Shown piece after piece: positions 27,487 through 36,083 of a stretch of 64,000 nucleotides of DNA. The notes below the pieces were generated by a model. It was not told where the DNA came from and did no database searches. It saw nothing but the letters and a program-made list of their open reading frames with translations. The stretch is from JALORV01 sp963703945 (GTDB taxonomy: Bacteria; Pseudomonadota; Gammaproteobacteria; Burkholderiales; Burkholderiaceae_F), in NCBI GenBank assembly GCA_963703945.1, contig CAVPGM010000020.1:154399-218398 (forward strand). Direction: 5' to 3'. The position numbers and the translations under genes are program-made. Positions within the stretch are counted from its first letter, which is position 1, and every line of letters begins with the position of its first letter.

Positions 27487-27885
27487 CTACGACTTCTTCG
27501 CTGGCGGGTTCGGATTGCAGCCCCCCAGCGGCTCGGCGTAGTCGACGCGCGGAGTGAACTCGGCGAGAATCGGGTTCTCGCGGACGGCGACGATGTAGTA
27601 AGTGAAGCATGGCTTCACATCGAGCTTGAACGAGGCCGTCTCAAACGGGGCTCCGGGAACCGGCATCGCCTGCACCCGCACCACACGCTCACCTGGCTCG
27701 ACCAGGACGCGGCGATCGGTCGTGTCCCAGTTGTCGACGCCCAGGATGATGACTGGCTGGGTGTCTATGTTGGTCTTGAAGTAGCGCTGGCCGACCAGGT
27801 ACGAGCCATCGAACGAGGTGGCACATCCGGACATCAGGGCCGCGATAGCGATGAGCGATGACGCAACTGTGCATTTCGTGGTCAT
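27487..27885 (-). CDS. Lipoprotein embedded in the peptide-transporter operon
   Basis: A 132-residue product starting at ATG 27885 with a strong ribosome site (GAGGAG). The signal region TVASSLIAIAALMSGC ends in a lipobox. The mature protein is beta-rich and has blocks VGQRYFKTNIDTQPVIILGV, RRVLVEPGERVVRVQAMPVP and CFTYYIVAVREN, compatible with a small periplasmic domain of a type often annotated only as hypothetical. It sits between the permease (DppC type) and ATPase (DppD type) genes with 44 and 3 bp gaps. That is an unusual place for a lipoprotein, and it is a candidate accessory subunit of this importer; no substrate-binding protein is encoded in this operon. It is too small to be a conventional SBP. 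Confidence 0.75.
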   Translation of the reverse strand: MTTKCTVASSLIAIAALMSGCATSFDGSYLVGQRYFKTNIDTQPVIILGVDNWDTTDRRVLVEPGERVVRVQAMPVPGAPFETASFKLDVKPCFTYYIVAVRENPILAEFTPRVDYAEPLGGCNPNPPAKKS

Positions 27886-27929
27886 AGTGCACTCCTCTTC
27901 AAAAACGTTTCACCGGCGAACGCGCCGGA

Positions 27930-28841
27930 TCAGCGCAACTTCGGATTCAGCGCATCGCGCAGCCAGTCTCCCAGCAGGTTGACCGACAGCACGAGCAGGA
28001 TCAGGGCGAGTCCAGGAAATATTGTGATCCACCACTCGCCGGAAAACAGGAACTCGTTGCCGATGCGGATCAGCGTGCCAAGCGACGGTGTGGTGGGCGG
28101 CACGCCGACGCCGAGGAACGACAGCGTGGCCTCGGTGATGATCGCGGTGGCGATGTGGACCGTGGCCAGCACGAGCACAGGGCCCATTACGTTCGGCAGC
28201 ACGTGCTTGAGCATGATCTTGAAGGGGGACACGCCGATCACGCGCGCAGCCTGGATGTATTCCTTGTTCTTCTCCACCAGCGTGGAGCCGCGCACGGTGC
28301 GCGCGTACTGCACCCAGCCTGATAGCGCGATCGCGATGATCAGCACGCCGAAAGCCAGTTCGTTGTGCGAGTCGCGAGGCAAAATGGCCCGCGCGACGCC
28401 GTCGATCAGCAGCGCCACCAGGATGGCCGGGAACGACAGCATCACGTCGCACACCCGCATGATGAAGGCATCGAGCCGGCCTCCGACATAGCCCGACAGC
28501 AACCCGAGCCCGACTCCCATCACAACCGACAGCATGACCGACGCGATGCCGATCGCGAGCGAGATCTGCATGCCATAGATGACGGCCGAGAAGATGTCGC
28601 GACCCTGGTCGTCGGTTCCGAGCCAGAACTTCGGGTTGCCGCCATCGTCCCAGGCCGGCGGCAGCGACGCGTCGAGCAGATTGATGGTGGCCAGGTCGAA
28701 CGGGTTGTGCGGCGTGACCCAGCGCGCGAAGATCGCGGAGAACACCAGCACGAACACCACCGCCGCGGCCCCCATTGCGACCGGCGAATTGCGGAAGCTG
28801 TAGGCGACGTCGCCGTCCCAGTAGCGTCGGAAGGTGTTCAT
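27930..28841 (-). CDS. Peptide ABC transporter permease (DppC/OppC type)
   Basis: About 303 residues from ATG 28841 (AGGTC-type ribosome site); a longer frame starting with TTG at 28916 overlaps the upstream gene by 8 bp and is less likely. The N-terminal cytoplasmic RRYWDGDVAYSFRNSP leads into the first membrane helix. The periplasmic segment contains FWLGTDDQGRDIFSAVIYG, the family hallmark. Five further helices follow, with the EAA-type coupling loop EYIQAARVIGVSPFKIMLKH and the C-terminus LLGDWLRDALNPKLR. It forms the channel with the DppB-type permease encoded upstream, from which it is separated by the M20 hydrolase gene. Confidence 0.92.
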   Translation of the reverse strand: MNTFRRYWDGDVAYSFRNSPVAMGAAAVVFVLVFSAIFARWVTPHNPFDLATINLLDASLPPAWDDGGNPKFWLGTDDQGRDIFSAVIYGMQISLAIGIASVMLSVVMGVGLGLLSGYVGGRLDAFIMRVCDVMLSFPAILVALLIDGVARAILPRDSHNELAFGVLIIAIALSGWVQYARTVRGSTLVEKNKEYIQAARVIGVSPFKIMLKHVLPNVMGPVLVLATVHIATAIITEATLSFLGVGVPPTTPSLGTLIRIGNEFLFSGEWWITIFPGLALILLVLSVNLLGDWLRDALNPKLR

Positions 28842-28908
28842 TCGACCTGTTCGCGGCCGCGCTATGGCACGGCGCGTCTCACCGGGACCCACTTGAGCGG
28901 CGTGGGTT

Positions 28909-30144
28909 TCATGCAACCTCCTTCAAGCGCTGGTGCGAGCCAAGTGGCAGGCCGCGTTCGGCCAGCAGCGAAAAGAACGCGGATCCCAGCGGGATGACGG
29001 CATCGTTGAAATCATATCGGGTGTTGTGAAGGAAACAGCCGCTGGCACCGCCGCCCTGCCCCAGCCGAACGTAACACCCCGGTTTGACACGCAGCATGTA
29101 GGAAAAATCCTCGGCGCCCATCGACGGCTCGAGATCGCGCACCACGTTGTCCTCGCCGACCAGCTCGGCCGCCACGTCGCCCGCAAATCGGGCCTGCGCC
29201 GGGTGGTTGATCGTGGCCGGATAAGTCCTTTCGTACACCACCTTGGCCTCGGCACCAAACGCCTTGGCCGTCGACTCCGCCAAGTCGGTCAGCCGTTGTT
29301 CGAGCAGGTCCTGCACGTCGGCGCTGAAGGTGCGCGCCGTGCCGACCAGCGTGGCTTCGCGCGGAATCACCGAAAATGCGCCGGGGTGGCCCGCGTGGAT
29401 CGAGCACAGGCTCAGCACCGCAGCCTCCAGTGGTCCGACGTTGCGCGCGACGATCGACTGGGCCGCAGTCACGATATGCGCCGCCACCACGACCGGATCG
29501 ATCGATCGGTGCGGGTGTGCCCCGTGTCCGCCCTTGCCGCTGATCGTGATCTCGACGCGGTCGGCCGCCGCCATCATCGGGCCCGGATTCAGACCGAAGC
29601 GCCCGGGCTCGAGCGCGGGCCAGTTGTGCAGTGCGAACACCTCGTCCACGGGGAACCGCTCGAACAGGCCGTCGTCGATCATCGCCTTCGCGCCGGCGAA
29701 TCCCTCCTCGCCCGGCTGGAAAATCAGCACCACGGTGCCGTCGAAATTGCGTGTGCGCGCCAGGTACTGCGCCGCACCCAGCAGGATGGTCGTGTGGCCG
29801 TCGTGTCCACAGCCGTGCATCAGCCCAGGCCGAGTCGACCGATGCGCGAATTCGCTTTCCTCGGTCATCGGGAGAGCGTCCATGTCGGCCCGCAAACCGA
29901 TGGCACGCGTCGACGTGCCCCGGCCGCGCAAGACAGCGACCACTCCAGTGCGTCCGATTCCCGTGTGCAGTTCGTCGACGCCATAGCTGCGCAGTCGCTC
30001 GGCCACCAGTGCGCCAGTTCGGTGCTCTTCGAATCCGAGCTCCGGATGTGCGTGGAGGTCCCGCCGAAATTCGGTCAGCCGCGAGTGATGCGGCACGATC
30101 GCGGCCAACGGTCCGCGCAACACTGCCCCGAGGTAGCTCGACAC
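28909..30144 (-). CDS. M20D amidohydrolase within the peptide-transporter operon
   Basis: A 411-residue zinc-type hydrolase starting at GTG 30144 (AGGGA 8 nt upstream). The motifs are FRRDLHAHPELGFEEHRTG, GLRADMDALPMTEE, MHGCGHDGHTTILLG, IFQPGEEGFAGAKAM, FALHNWPALEPG, GKGGHGAHPHRSID and the terminal FLHNTRYDFNDAVIPLG. This is the hippurate hydrolase/aminoacylase group that includes AbgB-like and IAA-amino-acid hydrolases. It lies between the DppB-type (10 bp gap) and DppC-type permease genes. The inference is that the importer brings in an N-acyl amino acid or small amide that this enzyme cleaves in the cytoplasm. The paralogue at 13227-14417 is clearly related but lies outside any operon. 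Confidence 0.92.
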   Translation of the reverse strand: MSSYLGAVLRGPLAAIVPHHSRLTEFRRDLHAHPELGFEEHRTGALVAERLRSYGVDELHTGIGRTGVVAVLRGRGTSTRAIGLRADMDALPMTEESEFAHRSTRPGLMHGCGHDGHTTILLGAAQYLARTRNFDGTVVLIFQPGEEGFAGAKAMIDDGLFERFPVDEVFALHNWPALEPGRFGLNPGPMMAAADRVEITISGKGGHGAHPHRSIDPVVVAAHIVTAAQSIVARNVGPLEAAVLSLCSIHAGHPGAFSVIPREATLVGTARTFSADVQDLLEQRLTDLAESTAKAFGAEAKVVYERTYPATINHPAQARFAGDVAAELVGEDNVVRDLEPSMGAEDFSYMLRVKPGCYVRLGQGGGASGCFLHNTRYDFNDAVIPLGSAFFSLLAERGLPLGSHQRLKEVA

Positions 30145-30154
30145 GCGGCGTTCC

Positions 30155-31138
30155 CTAATGAGCGGCAGCCGCGCGATCGATGCGCAGCCGGGGATCGACC
30201 GCGAAGTACAGCAGGTCGACCACGAGGTTGATCAGCACGAATACCAGCGCGATCAGGCACAGATAGGCCGCCATCACCGGTACGTCCGCGAACTGCACCG
30301 CCTGGATGAACAGCAGGCCCATGCCGGGCCACTGGAAGACGGTCTCGGTAACGATCGCAAACGCGATGATCCCGCCCAGCTGCAGTCCGGTGATCGTGAT
30401 GACGGGCACCAGCGTGTTCTTCAGCGCATGTCCGAAATTGACCGCTCGATCAGTGAGACCGCGCGCGCGCGCGAACTTGATGTAATCGGTCCGCAGCACT
30501 TCCAGCATCTCGGAGCGAACCAGCCGCATGATCAACGTCAGCTGGAAGAGCGACAGCGTGATTGCCGGCAATATCAGGTGCTTCCATCCGACCGGCGTCA
30601 GGAAGCCGGTCGACCACCATCCGAGCTGCACCACATCGCCGCGGCCGTAGGACGGCAGCCAGCCCAGCAACACGGCGAATACGAGGATCAGCAGGATGCC
30701 GATCAGAAAGGTCGGCAGCGAAATGCCTATCAGCGAAGCGGCGAGCAGGAATTGCGACAGCCACGAATTGCGCCGCAGCGCCGTATATACGCCGGCCGGG
30801 ATGCCGACCACGATGGCGATGCTGGCAGCCAGGACGGCGAGTTCGAGCGTAGCCGGCAGTCGTTCCTTGATCAAAGTCGAGACCTTGCGGCCCTGGCGAA
30901 GGCTGATGCCGAAGTCACCCTGTGCGGCGTTGCCGACGAAAGCTGCAAACTGCGCATAGAACGGCTGGTCGAGGCCAAGTTCGACCCGCAGCCGCTCGCG
31001 GTCCTCAGGCGTAGCCTCCTGTCCGACCATCTGCAAGACCGGATCACCGACATACTGGAAAAGCAGGAACGCCACCAGGGCCACCGTCAACATGACGAGC
31101 ACGGCTTGCAGCAGGCGGCGAATGATGAATGCGAGCAT
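30155..31138 (-). CDS. Peptide ABC transporter permease (DppB/OppB type)
   Basis: A 327-residue product from ATG 31138 (AAGGA immediately upstream). The first helix is AFIIRRLLQAVLVMLTVAL, followed by a periplasmic domain ending LGLDQPFYAQFAAFVGNAAQ and GDFGISLRQGRKV. The remaining helices carry the coupling segment DYIKFARARGLTDRAVNFGH and the C-terminal LVVDLLYFAVDPRLRID typical of DppB/GsiC. It is the first gene of the operon; a longer reading frame upstream is an artefact of the divergent Nudix gene region. The 111-bp gap to that gene should hold both promoters. Confidence 0.92.
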   Translation of the reverse strand: MLAFIIRRLLQAVLVMLTVALVAFLLFQYVGDPVLQMVGQEATPEDRERLRVELGLDQPFYAQFAAFVGNAAQGDFGISLRQGRKVSTLIKERLPATLELAVLAASIAIVVGIPAGVYTALRRNSWLSQFLLAASLIGISLPTFLIGILLILVFAVLLGWLPSYGRGDVVQLGWWSTGFLTPVGWKHLILPAITLSLFQLTLIMRLVRSEMLEVLRTDYIKFARARGLTDRAVNFGHALKNTLVPVITITGLQLGGIIAFAIVTETVFQWPGMGLLFIQAVQFADVPVMAAYLCLIALVFVLINLVVDLLYFAVDPRLRIDRAAAAH

Positions 31139-31249
31139 TCCTTGTTGCGAACGCGCCCGGCGCGGGCGGCGGGCTGTCACCAAGTGGAAATATAGCGCGG
31201 CCCCTTGCGTGCAACGCCAAATCAGTTGAATGCTGTGATCGCCAACCAA

Positions 31250-31535
31250 ATGAAGACGCGCGAGTTGAGTTGTGGGGTCATCGCGCGCCGCGGGCGCGGC
31301 GAGTTGCTGCTTTGCCACGCGACCGGGCGCAACTACTGGGATATTCCCAAGGGCCTGGCCGATCCCGGCGAAGATCCGAGCGCGGCCGCGCTGCGTGAAC
31401 TGCGCGAGGAAACCTGCCTCTCGGTCGAGCCCGCGCAGCTGCGTGATCTCGGCGTGCATGTCTATCTGCCGCGCAAGGATCTGCACCTTTTCATCATCGA
31501 TCCACCCGACCCCGCGCTCGACATCGAGCGCTGCA
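31250..31535 (+). pseudogene. 5' part of a Nudix hydrolase, truncated by fusion
   Basis: The frame from ATG 31250 starts MKTRELSCGVIARR and contains a complete Nudix box: GLADPGEDPSAAALRELREE (G-x5-E-x7-REUxEE pattern, with YWDIPKG before it). Nudix enzymes hydrolyse nucleoside diphosphates linked to other groups. The homology ends after HLFIIDPPDPALDIERC at about 31530; the last ~25% of a normal Nudix domain is missing. The sequence then continues, in another frame, as the C-terminal barrel of an outer-membrane protein. A deletion or recombination junction is therefore placed at about 31530-31540. The frame remains open to 31741, but that tail is read from the wrong frame of the barrel sequence. 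Confidence 0.7.
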
Positions 31536-31536
31536 G

Positions 31537-32112
31537 ATGTTCCTCACGCCGCGGCATGGGACGGCAGGTCTACGCACGGCGCTGTTCATCGATCAGACCG
31601 ACAATGCGTATTTCCCGCGGGCAGGATACGGCCTGGTCGGAACAGGCTACTTCGCGATGGAATCGCTGGGGTCGGAGGTCAGCTACAACCGCGTCGAGGC
31701 CATTGGACGTGCTGCCAAAAGCTTTGGCCCTCACACACTGAATCTTTCGGTCAGAGGCGGCTCGTCACTCGGTTCCGACATGCCAGCCTACGAGCAGTTC
31801 ACGCTCGGCGGCCCGCTGCACCTTTCCGCATAGCGGATCAACGAATTTTCCGGGCGTCAGTACGCATTCGGCCGCTTGATGTACTACAACCGCGTGCTGC
31901 CGTTACCGGATCTGCTGGGCTCGGGTGTCTACGTCGGTGCGTCAGCTGAAGTGGGTCGTATCAGTGATCGCGTTGACGGGCTTCCTTCGCCGGGGACGGT
32001 ATGGTCAAACTCGGTTTTCCTTGGCGCCGACAGCGCCATTGGTCCGGCATTCATCGGAGTGGGCGTTGGCAGTGGCCGCTGGAGCCTCTACCTGCTGCTC
32101 GGTGCACCGTAG
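31537..32112 (+). pseudogene. C-terminal beta-barrel fragment of an outer-membrane (patatin/BamA-type) protein
   Basis: About 190 codons encode the end of an outer-membrane barrel: GTAGLRTALFIDQTDNAYFP, SLGSDMPAYEQFTLGG, then after an in-frame TAG (31831-31833) RINEFSGRQYAFGRLMYYNR, LLGSGVYVGASAEVGR and a C-terminal GRWSLYLLLGAP. This layout (FTLGGP..LSGY..ELGR) is that of the surface-antigen barrel at the end of patatin-like phospholipases and FhaC/BamA relatives. The residue replaced by the TAG is normally Tyr, so one base change (TAC or TAT to TAG) would account for it. The N-terminal catalytic or POTRA part is absent; the fragment abuts a truncated Nudix gene. It is a remnant, not expected to make a functional protein. 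Confidence 0.75.
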
Positions 32113-32201
32113 CCCCCGGGGCAGTGCTGGCGCTCATGATCGTCCGCTTTAGGCGGCATCGTGGCGCCGATGCCGAGTGGCCGCTGATGGCCGAGTTGAG
32201 T

Positions 32202-32753
32202 CTATTCGTCGGAACCAGTGTCCGCCCTGCGCATCAATTTATGCCATCCGAACGTACCGAGGCGGCTCAGCGTCGCGACGTTTCTTTGGTAGATGGTCGC
32301 GGCGTCCGGAAAGGCGGCGATGGCGCGGGAGATGCTGTCTTCGCGCAGCAGCTGCAGCATGGGATGAGGCGAACGGTTGCTGAGGTTTTCGACGTCGTCT
32401 GGCGCAGTCCCTTCGAATCGGTAAGCGGGGTGAAAGCTGGCTACCTGCAGGACGCCGGCTAGACCATGTTCTTCGATGGCGGCGTCAGCCACGTCGAGAA
32501 AGTCGTTGTATTCGAGGAAGTCGTTCAGCGCGTGTGGGTGGATAAGCAACGTGGTGTTCACGGTCTCGGGATCGGCCGCGGCCAGAAATTGAAGCTCACG
32601 CACGAAGTCTTCGCGCAGATCCACTACGTCACGCGCCGGACTTTCGACCCAGCGAATCTGCCGCTTCACGTACACCGCTCTGGCAAACGGGCATAGGTTC
32701 AGGCCGATGACGGCTTGTTCGACCCAGTGGTGCGTAGCGGCGATCGCGTTCAT
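32202..32753 (-). CDS. DUF1415 family protein
   Basis: A 183-residue cytoplasmic protein from ATG 32753. The N-terminus THHWVEQAVIGLNLCPFARA, the motif TTLLIHPHALNDFLEYNDFL and the central QVASFHPAYRFEGTAPDDVE with NLSNRSPHPMLQLLRE are the recognisable blocks of DUF1415, a conserved proteobacterial family of unknown biochemical role. The conserved Cys (LCPFA) and several His residues could bind a metal, but that is inference. It stands alone on the minus strand, just past the Nudix/barrel remnant. Confidence 0.9.
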   Translation of the reverse strand: MNAIAATHHWVEQAVIGLNLCPFARAVYVKRQIRWVESPARDVVDLREDFVRELQFLAAADPETVNTTLLIHPHALNDFLEYNDFLDVADAAIEEHGLAGVLQVASFHPAYRFEGTAPDDVENLSNRSPHPMLQLLREDSISRAIAAFPDAATIYQRNVATLSRLGTFGWHKLMRRADTGSDE

Positions 32754-32857
32754 GGCGCCGGAATTCTCTCGGGTTCCTGACCATTCATTTGCGCAATGCA
32801 GGCTCTGCGCGGGATGCCAATTATTCCGCGCTCCGCTAGCGCGCTAAGAGGCTCGCT

Positions 32858-33884
32858 TCACGTACGGACCTTGATCGTGTAGTTCCCCATGCCGCTTGCG
32901 CGGTTGTAATGACGGACCTGCGCCCAATACTGGCCGGCAATCAGCCCGGCCGCGATGCGGGCGTTGGTGTCGACACCGGAATCGTCGTCCTCGGCCACCA
33001 GGGCGGTCTCGCTGTCGGGGCCGAACAACTTCATGACCACATCGGTCGGACCCCGCGTGTCGATGACGTAGTGGCCGTCAGCCGATGCGGTGAAGGTGAA
33101 CAGATCTTCTTCGCCGAACTTGCCGATTGAGGCCGCGGTGCGCCGCGCCGCATTGACCTTGAGCGGCACCGCGGTCGAGACCACGTTGCCGGTTTTCGGG
33201 TACATCTTGGCTCCGGCGATGAATTCCTTGTCCAATTTCGACGGCACTTCATTCGCCTGCGTTCCGATGCCGTTGAGTGTCCACGTGGACGGAAAGAAAT
33301 AGAGCATGATCGATGCTGCGGTCGAATGCGGTGCCGTTGATCTGGTCCGCGGCGTACTTGCGCAGGATGTTGTGGCGGGTCGTCTGCTCGTTCCAGAAAT
33401 TTGGCGACTTGGCCATCTCCTGAATGACAACCGGCTCATTCCACTGGATGCCACCGGCCGGATTCTGGTGTTCGTGCGCCAGGCCGATCGCGTGACCGAA
33501 CTCGTGCGCCGCGGTTCCACCATCGAGGAAACCGAGATTCATGGTCGCTTCGTTGAGCGGAATGCCTCGACAGTCGGTGCCGATATACGACCACGCCCCA
33601 TCGTTCGGATCGAAAGTGATTCGAATTTCCGCGTCGGATGCATTGTTGAATTCGAATTTGAGGTTGGCAACCGCCGTCCACCAAGCGGCCTGTTCCCGCG
33701 TCTTGGCCTGCTCGGCCGCGGTGCCGCCGTTGAATCGCACTCGCAAGGTCGATCCGTTCATCCACGTCTTGCCGATTGGCGATATGGCACGAGTCCGGCC
33801 CTGCGGAGCGCGCTTGGTCGGCTGCAGTCGCATCAACTCGCGTGGAAGGATTCGATCGATACAGACTTTGGGTCGATCAGCCAT
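32858..33884 (-). CDS. Astacin-like zinc metalloprotease with C-terminal PPC domain, one frame break
   Basis: About 342 residues after joining; the start ATG at 33884 has GGAG 9 nt upstream. The zinc site is AAHEFGHAIGLAHEHQNP, the HExxHxxGxxHE pattern of metzincins of the astacin (M12A) type. The Met-turn appears as RSIMLYFFP, reached only after a frame change near 33295. The N-terminal third has TWMNGSTLRVRFNGGTAA and IRITFDPNDGAWSYIGTDCR, the usual pre-zinc region. The last ~100 residues form a bacterial pre-peptidase C-terminal (PPC) beta-sandwich (EEDLFTFTASADGHYVIDTR, MKLFGPDSETALVAEDDDSG, YWAQVRHYNRASGMGNYTIK), often removed after secretion. No signal peptide is visible, which is odd for such an enzyme. 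Export by a non-Sec route or a mis-called start is possible. Confidence 0.82.
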
Positions 33885-34372
33885 GGTGTTGACTCCGTTC
33901 GTAAGGTCCGGTGTTCCGAGGAACCGGGCGTCGTATCCAGCGCTTCCGGGGTCAACGAGAATATTCACGTCGGTCGCGCCCGTCGATGCGGGTGGCATCG
34001 CGTGGATACGTGCATCGGCCGCAGCCGGCGGCTACATCGCCGAACCAGGAAGCTGACCCCATGACATGACGACGATCATCGACTCCGGCGAAGCGCATCA
34101 CGTCGATCGAGTTGTTCCCTTTCTGCGACTAGCCCGCCGCGTCTGGTTTCAGGCAAGGCGGGCGGGTCTAGATCGGCCGATATGAGGCAAACCTGACGCT
34201 GCAGTTCGACGGCCGGTTATGGCCGGACTTTGTCCTGCCGGGTGCTCTCAGTGGGGAAAATTGTCAGCTGATCACAGTTAGGTCCCAACTTTGATTACGC
34301 GTGCGTCTAACTCTGACGATGCGCACCACCCCGCGAGCGTGGCGCCGGTGTAGCAGCGTGGGAAGGGTTCGC
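33885..34372. other. Intergenic region
   Basis: 488 bp between the divergent-facing ends of the protease promoter region and the dppA 3' end. An imperfect hairpin (CTAGCCCGCC pairing with GGCGGGCGGGTCTAG, about 34131-34173) is the only structure noticed. Frames in this stretch look like chance openings. The protease promoter should lie at about 33890-33950. Confidence 0.4.
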
Positions 34373-34430
34373 CGCGGCGCAGGTGATGCGCCGCGCCAGC
34401 GTCCGGTGCGCAGCCATGCCGCGCACCGGA
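34373..34430 (-). terminator. Tandem hairpins at the end of the dpp operon
   Basis: Two perfect stem-loops follow the dppA stop on the minus strand. TCCGGTGCGC/GCGCACCGGA (10 bp, 9-nt loop, 34402-34430) comes first, then CGCGGCGCA/TGCGCCGCG (9 bp, 5-nt loop, 34373-34395). There is no U run, so Rho-assisted termination or 3'-end protection of the dppA message is more likely than intrinsic termination. Confidence 0.55.
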
Positions 34431-34442
34431 ACGGTCGTTCCG

Positions 34443-36083
34443 CTATTCCTTGATGTCGACGCCGTAGAAGTTGTGGCGCCCGAACGGTGACAGCTTGAAA
34501 TCGATTACTTCGACGCGCACCGGCTTCAGCTGCACGGCATGTGCGATCGTGAACCACGGCGCCTGCTCCTTGAAGATCACCTGCGCCTTTTCATACAGCG
34601 GCGTTCGTGCGGTCTGGCCCGAGGTCGTTTTCGCCTTCTGCACCAATTCTTCGAACGGCTGGTAGCAGAACTTCGCCACATTGCTGCCGTTGGTCTTGGC
34701 CGAATCGCATCCCAGCAGCGTGTTCAGGAAGTTGTCGGGATCGCCGTTGTCGCCGGTCCAGCCCAGCATGCCCATCTGGTGTTCGCCGTTCTGCATCCGC
34801 TTGCGGTACTCGCCCCACTCGTAGCTCTTGATCTCGGCGGTCACTCCCACCTTGGCCAGATCCGCCTGCATCAGTTCTGCGATCCGCCTTGCATTGGGGT
34901 TATATGGCCGCTGCACCGGCATCGCCCACAGATCGGTCGTGAAGCCGTTCGGATAGCCGGCCTCGGCCAGCAGCTTCTTGGCGGCGGCCGGATCGTACGG
35001 ATCGTCCTTGATCGAATCGTTGTACGACCATTGCGTCGGCGGGATCGGATTCTTGGCCGCCACCCCGGTCGTCAGGTAGACCGCATCGATGATGGCCTTC
35101 TTGTTGATCGCCATGTTGATGGCCTTGCGGACTCGCACGTCATCGAACGGCTTCTTGGTCGTGTTGTACGCGAGGTACCCGACATTGAGGCCCGGCTGCT
35201 CGAGCACCTTGATCTTCGGATCCTTGTGGATCGCTTCGAGGTCCGCCGGGTTCGGATACGGCATCACATGGCACTCGCCCTTCTGCAGCTTGGCCCAGCG
35301 CACCGACGCGTCCGGCGTGATCGAGAACACGAGATCGTCGATCTTTGCCTTGCCGCCCCAGAACTGCGGGAACGCCTTGTAGCGGATGAGCGCGTCGCGC
35401 TGGTACTGCACCAGATAGAACGGCCCGGTGCCGATCGGTTCCTGATCGATCTTCTCGGGCGTGCCGGCCTTCAGCATCGCGTCGGCGTATTCCTTCGACT
35501 GCACGCCGGCGTACTCCATCGCGAGGTTCGACAGGAACGGCGCCTCGGCCTTTTCGAGCGTGACGCGTACCGTGTAGTCGTCGACCTTCTCGACCGACTT
35601 CAGCAGCTTCGGCATCCCCATGTCGTTGAAGTACGAGTGGTTCGAGCTCGTGACCTTGAAGTAGGGATTCGATTCCTTCCACTGCCGCTCGAACGCGAAG
35701 ATGATGTCATCGGCGTTCATGTCGCGCGTCGGCTTGAAGCTCTTGTTCTCGTGCCACTTGACGCCCTTGCGCAGGTGGAACGTGTAGACCTTGCCGTCGG
35801 GCGAGATCTCCCAGCTTTCCGCCAGACCCGGAACGACCTTCGTGCCGCCGCGTTCGAAGTCGACGATGCGGCTGTAGATCTGGCTGTTGGCATCGAACGA
35901 GGTCCCGGTCGTGTTGATGCCGGGGTAGAAATTCTCTGGGCTGCCTTCCGAGCAGAACACCAGCGTCTTGGCCGATGCGGTGCCGGCCAGCGCCAGCGCC
36001 GCGGCGAGCACGGCTGCGCGACCGGCCCGATACGCCAGTCCGCCGGCCGCCCTGCGTGCGGCCCGTTTCCTAAGTTGCGTCAT
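34443..36083 (-). CDS. dppA: Periplasmic dipeptide-binding protein DppA
   Basis: A 546-residue substrate-binding protein from ATG 36083, with a very strong ribosome site (AAAGGAGG). An Arg-rich n-region and the hydrophobic core VLAAALALAGTASA give a Sec signal peptide. The mature N-terminus KTLVFCSEGSPENFYPGINT and the following VVPGLAESWEISPDGKVYTF and HLRKGVKWHENK match DppA of enterobacteria closely. Further family blocks are MEYAGVQSKEYADAML, GTGPFYLVQYQRDALIRYKA, NVGYLAYNTTKKPFDDVRVR and GMLGWTGDNGDPDNFLNTLL. It delivers di- and tripeptides (in some bacteria also haem) to the DppBCDF importer. It is the last gene of a dppBCDFA operon, overlapping dppF by ATGA. Confidence 0.93.
   Translation of the reverse strand: MTQLRKRAARRAAGGLAYRAGRAAVLAAALALAGTASAKTLVFCSEGSPENFYPGINTTGTSFDANSQIYSRIVDFERGGTKVVPGLAESWEISPDGKVYTFHLRKGVKWHENKSFKPTRDMNADDIIFAFERQWKESNPYFKVTSSNHSYFNDMGMPKLLKSVEKVDDYTVRVTLEKAEAPFLSNLAMEYAGVQSKEYADAMLKAGTPEKIDQEPIGTGPFYLVQYQRDALIRYKAFPQFWGGKAKIDDLVFSITPDASVRWAKLQKGECHVMPYPNPADLEAIHKDPKIKVLEQPGLNVGYLAYNTTKKPFDDVRVRKAINMAINKKAIIDAVYLTTGVAAKNPIPPTQWSYNDSIKDDPYDPAAAKKLLAEAGYPNGFTTDLWAMPVQRPYNPNARRIAELMQADLAKVGVTAEIKSYEWGEYRKRMQNGEHQMGMLGWTGDNGDPDNFLNTLLGCDSAKTNGSNVAKFCYQPFEELVQKAKTTSGQTARTPLYEKAQVIFKEQAPWFTIAHAVQLKPVRVEVIDFKLSPFGRHNFYGVDIKE

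Noticed and set aside
26065..27861. Plus-strand open frame of about 600 codons opposite the ABC ATPase genes
   Set aside because: It mirrors the dppF/dppD-type genes, whose Walker motifs are unambiguous; the predicted product is low-complexity and basic.
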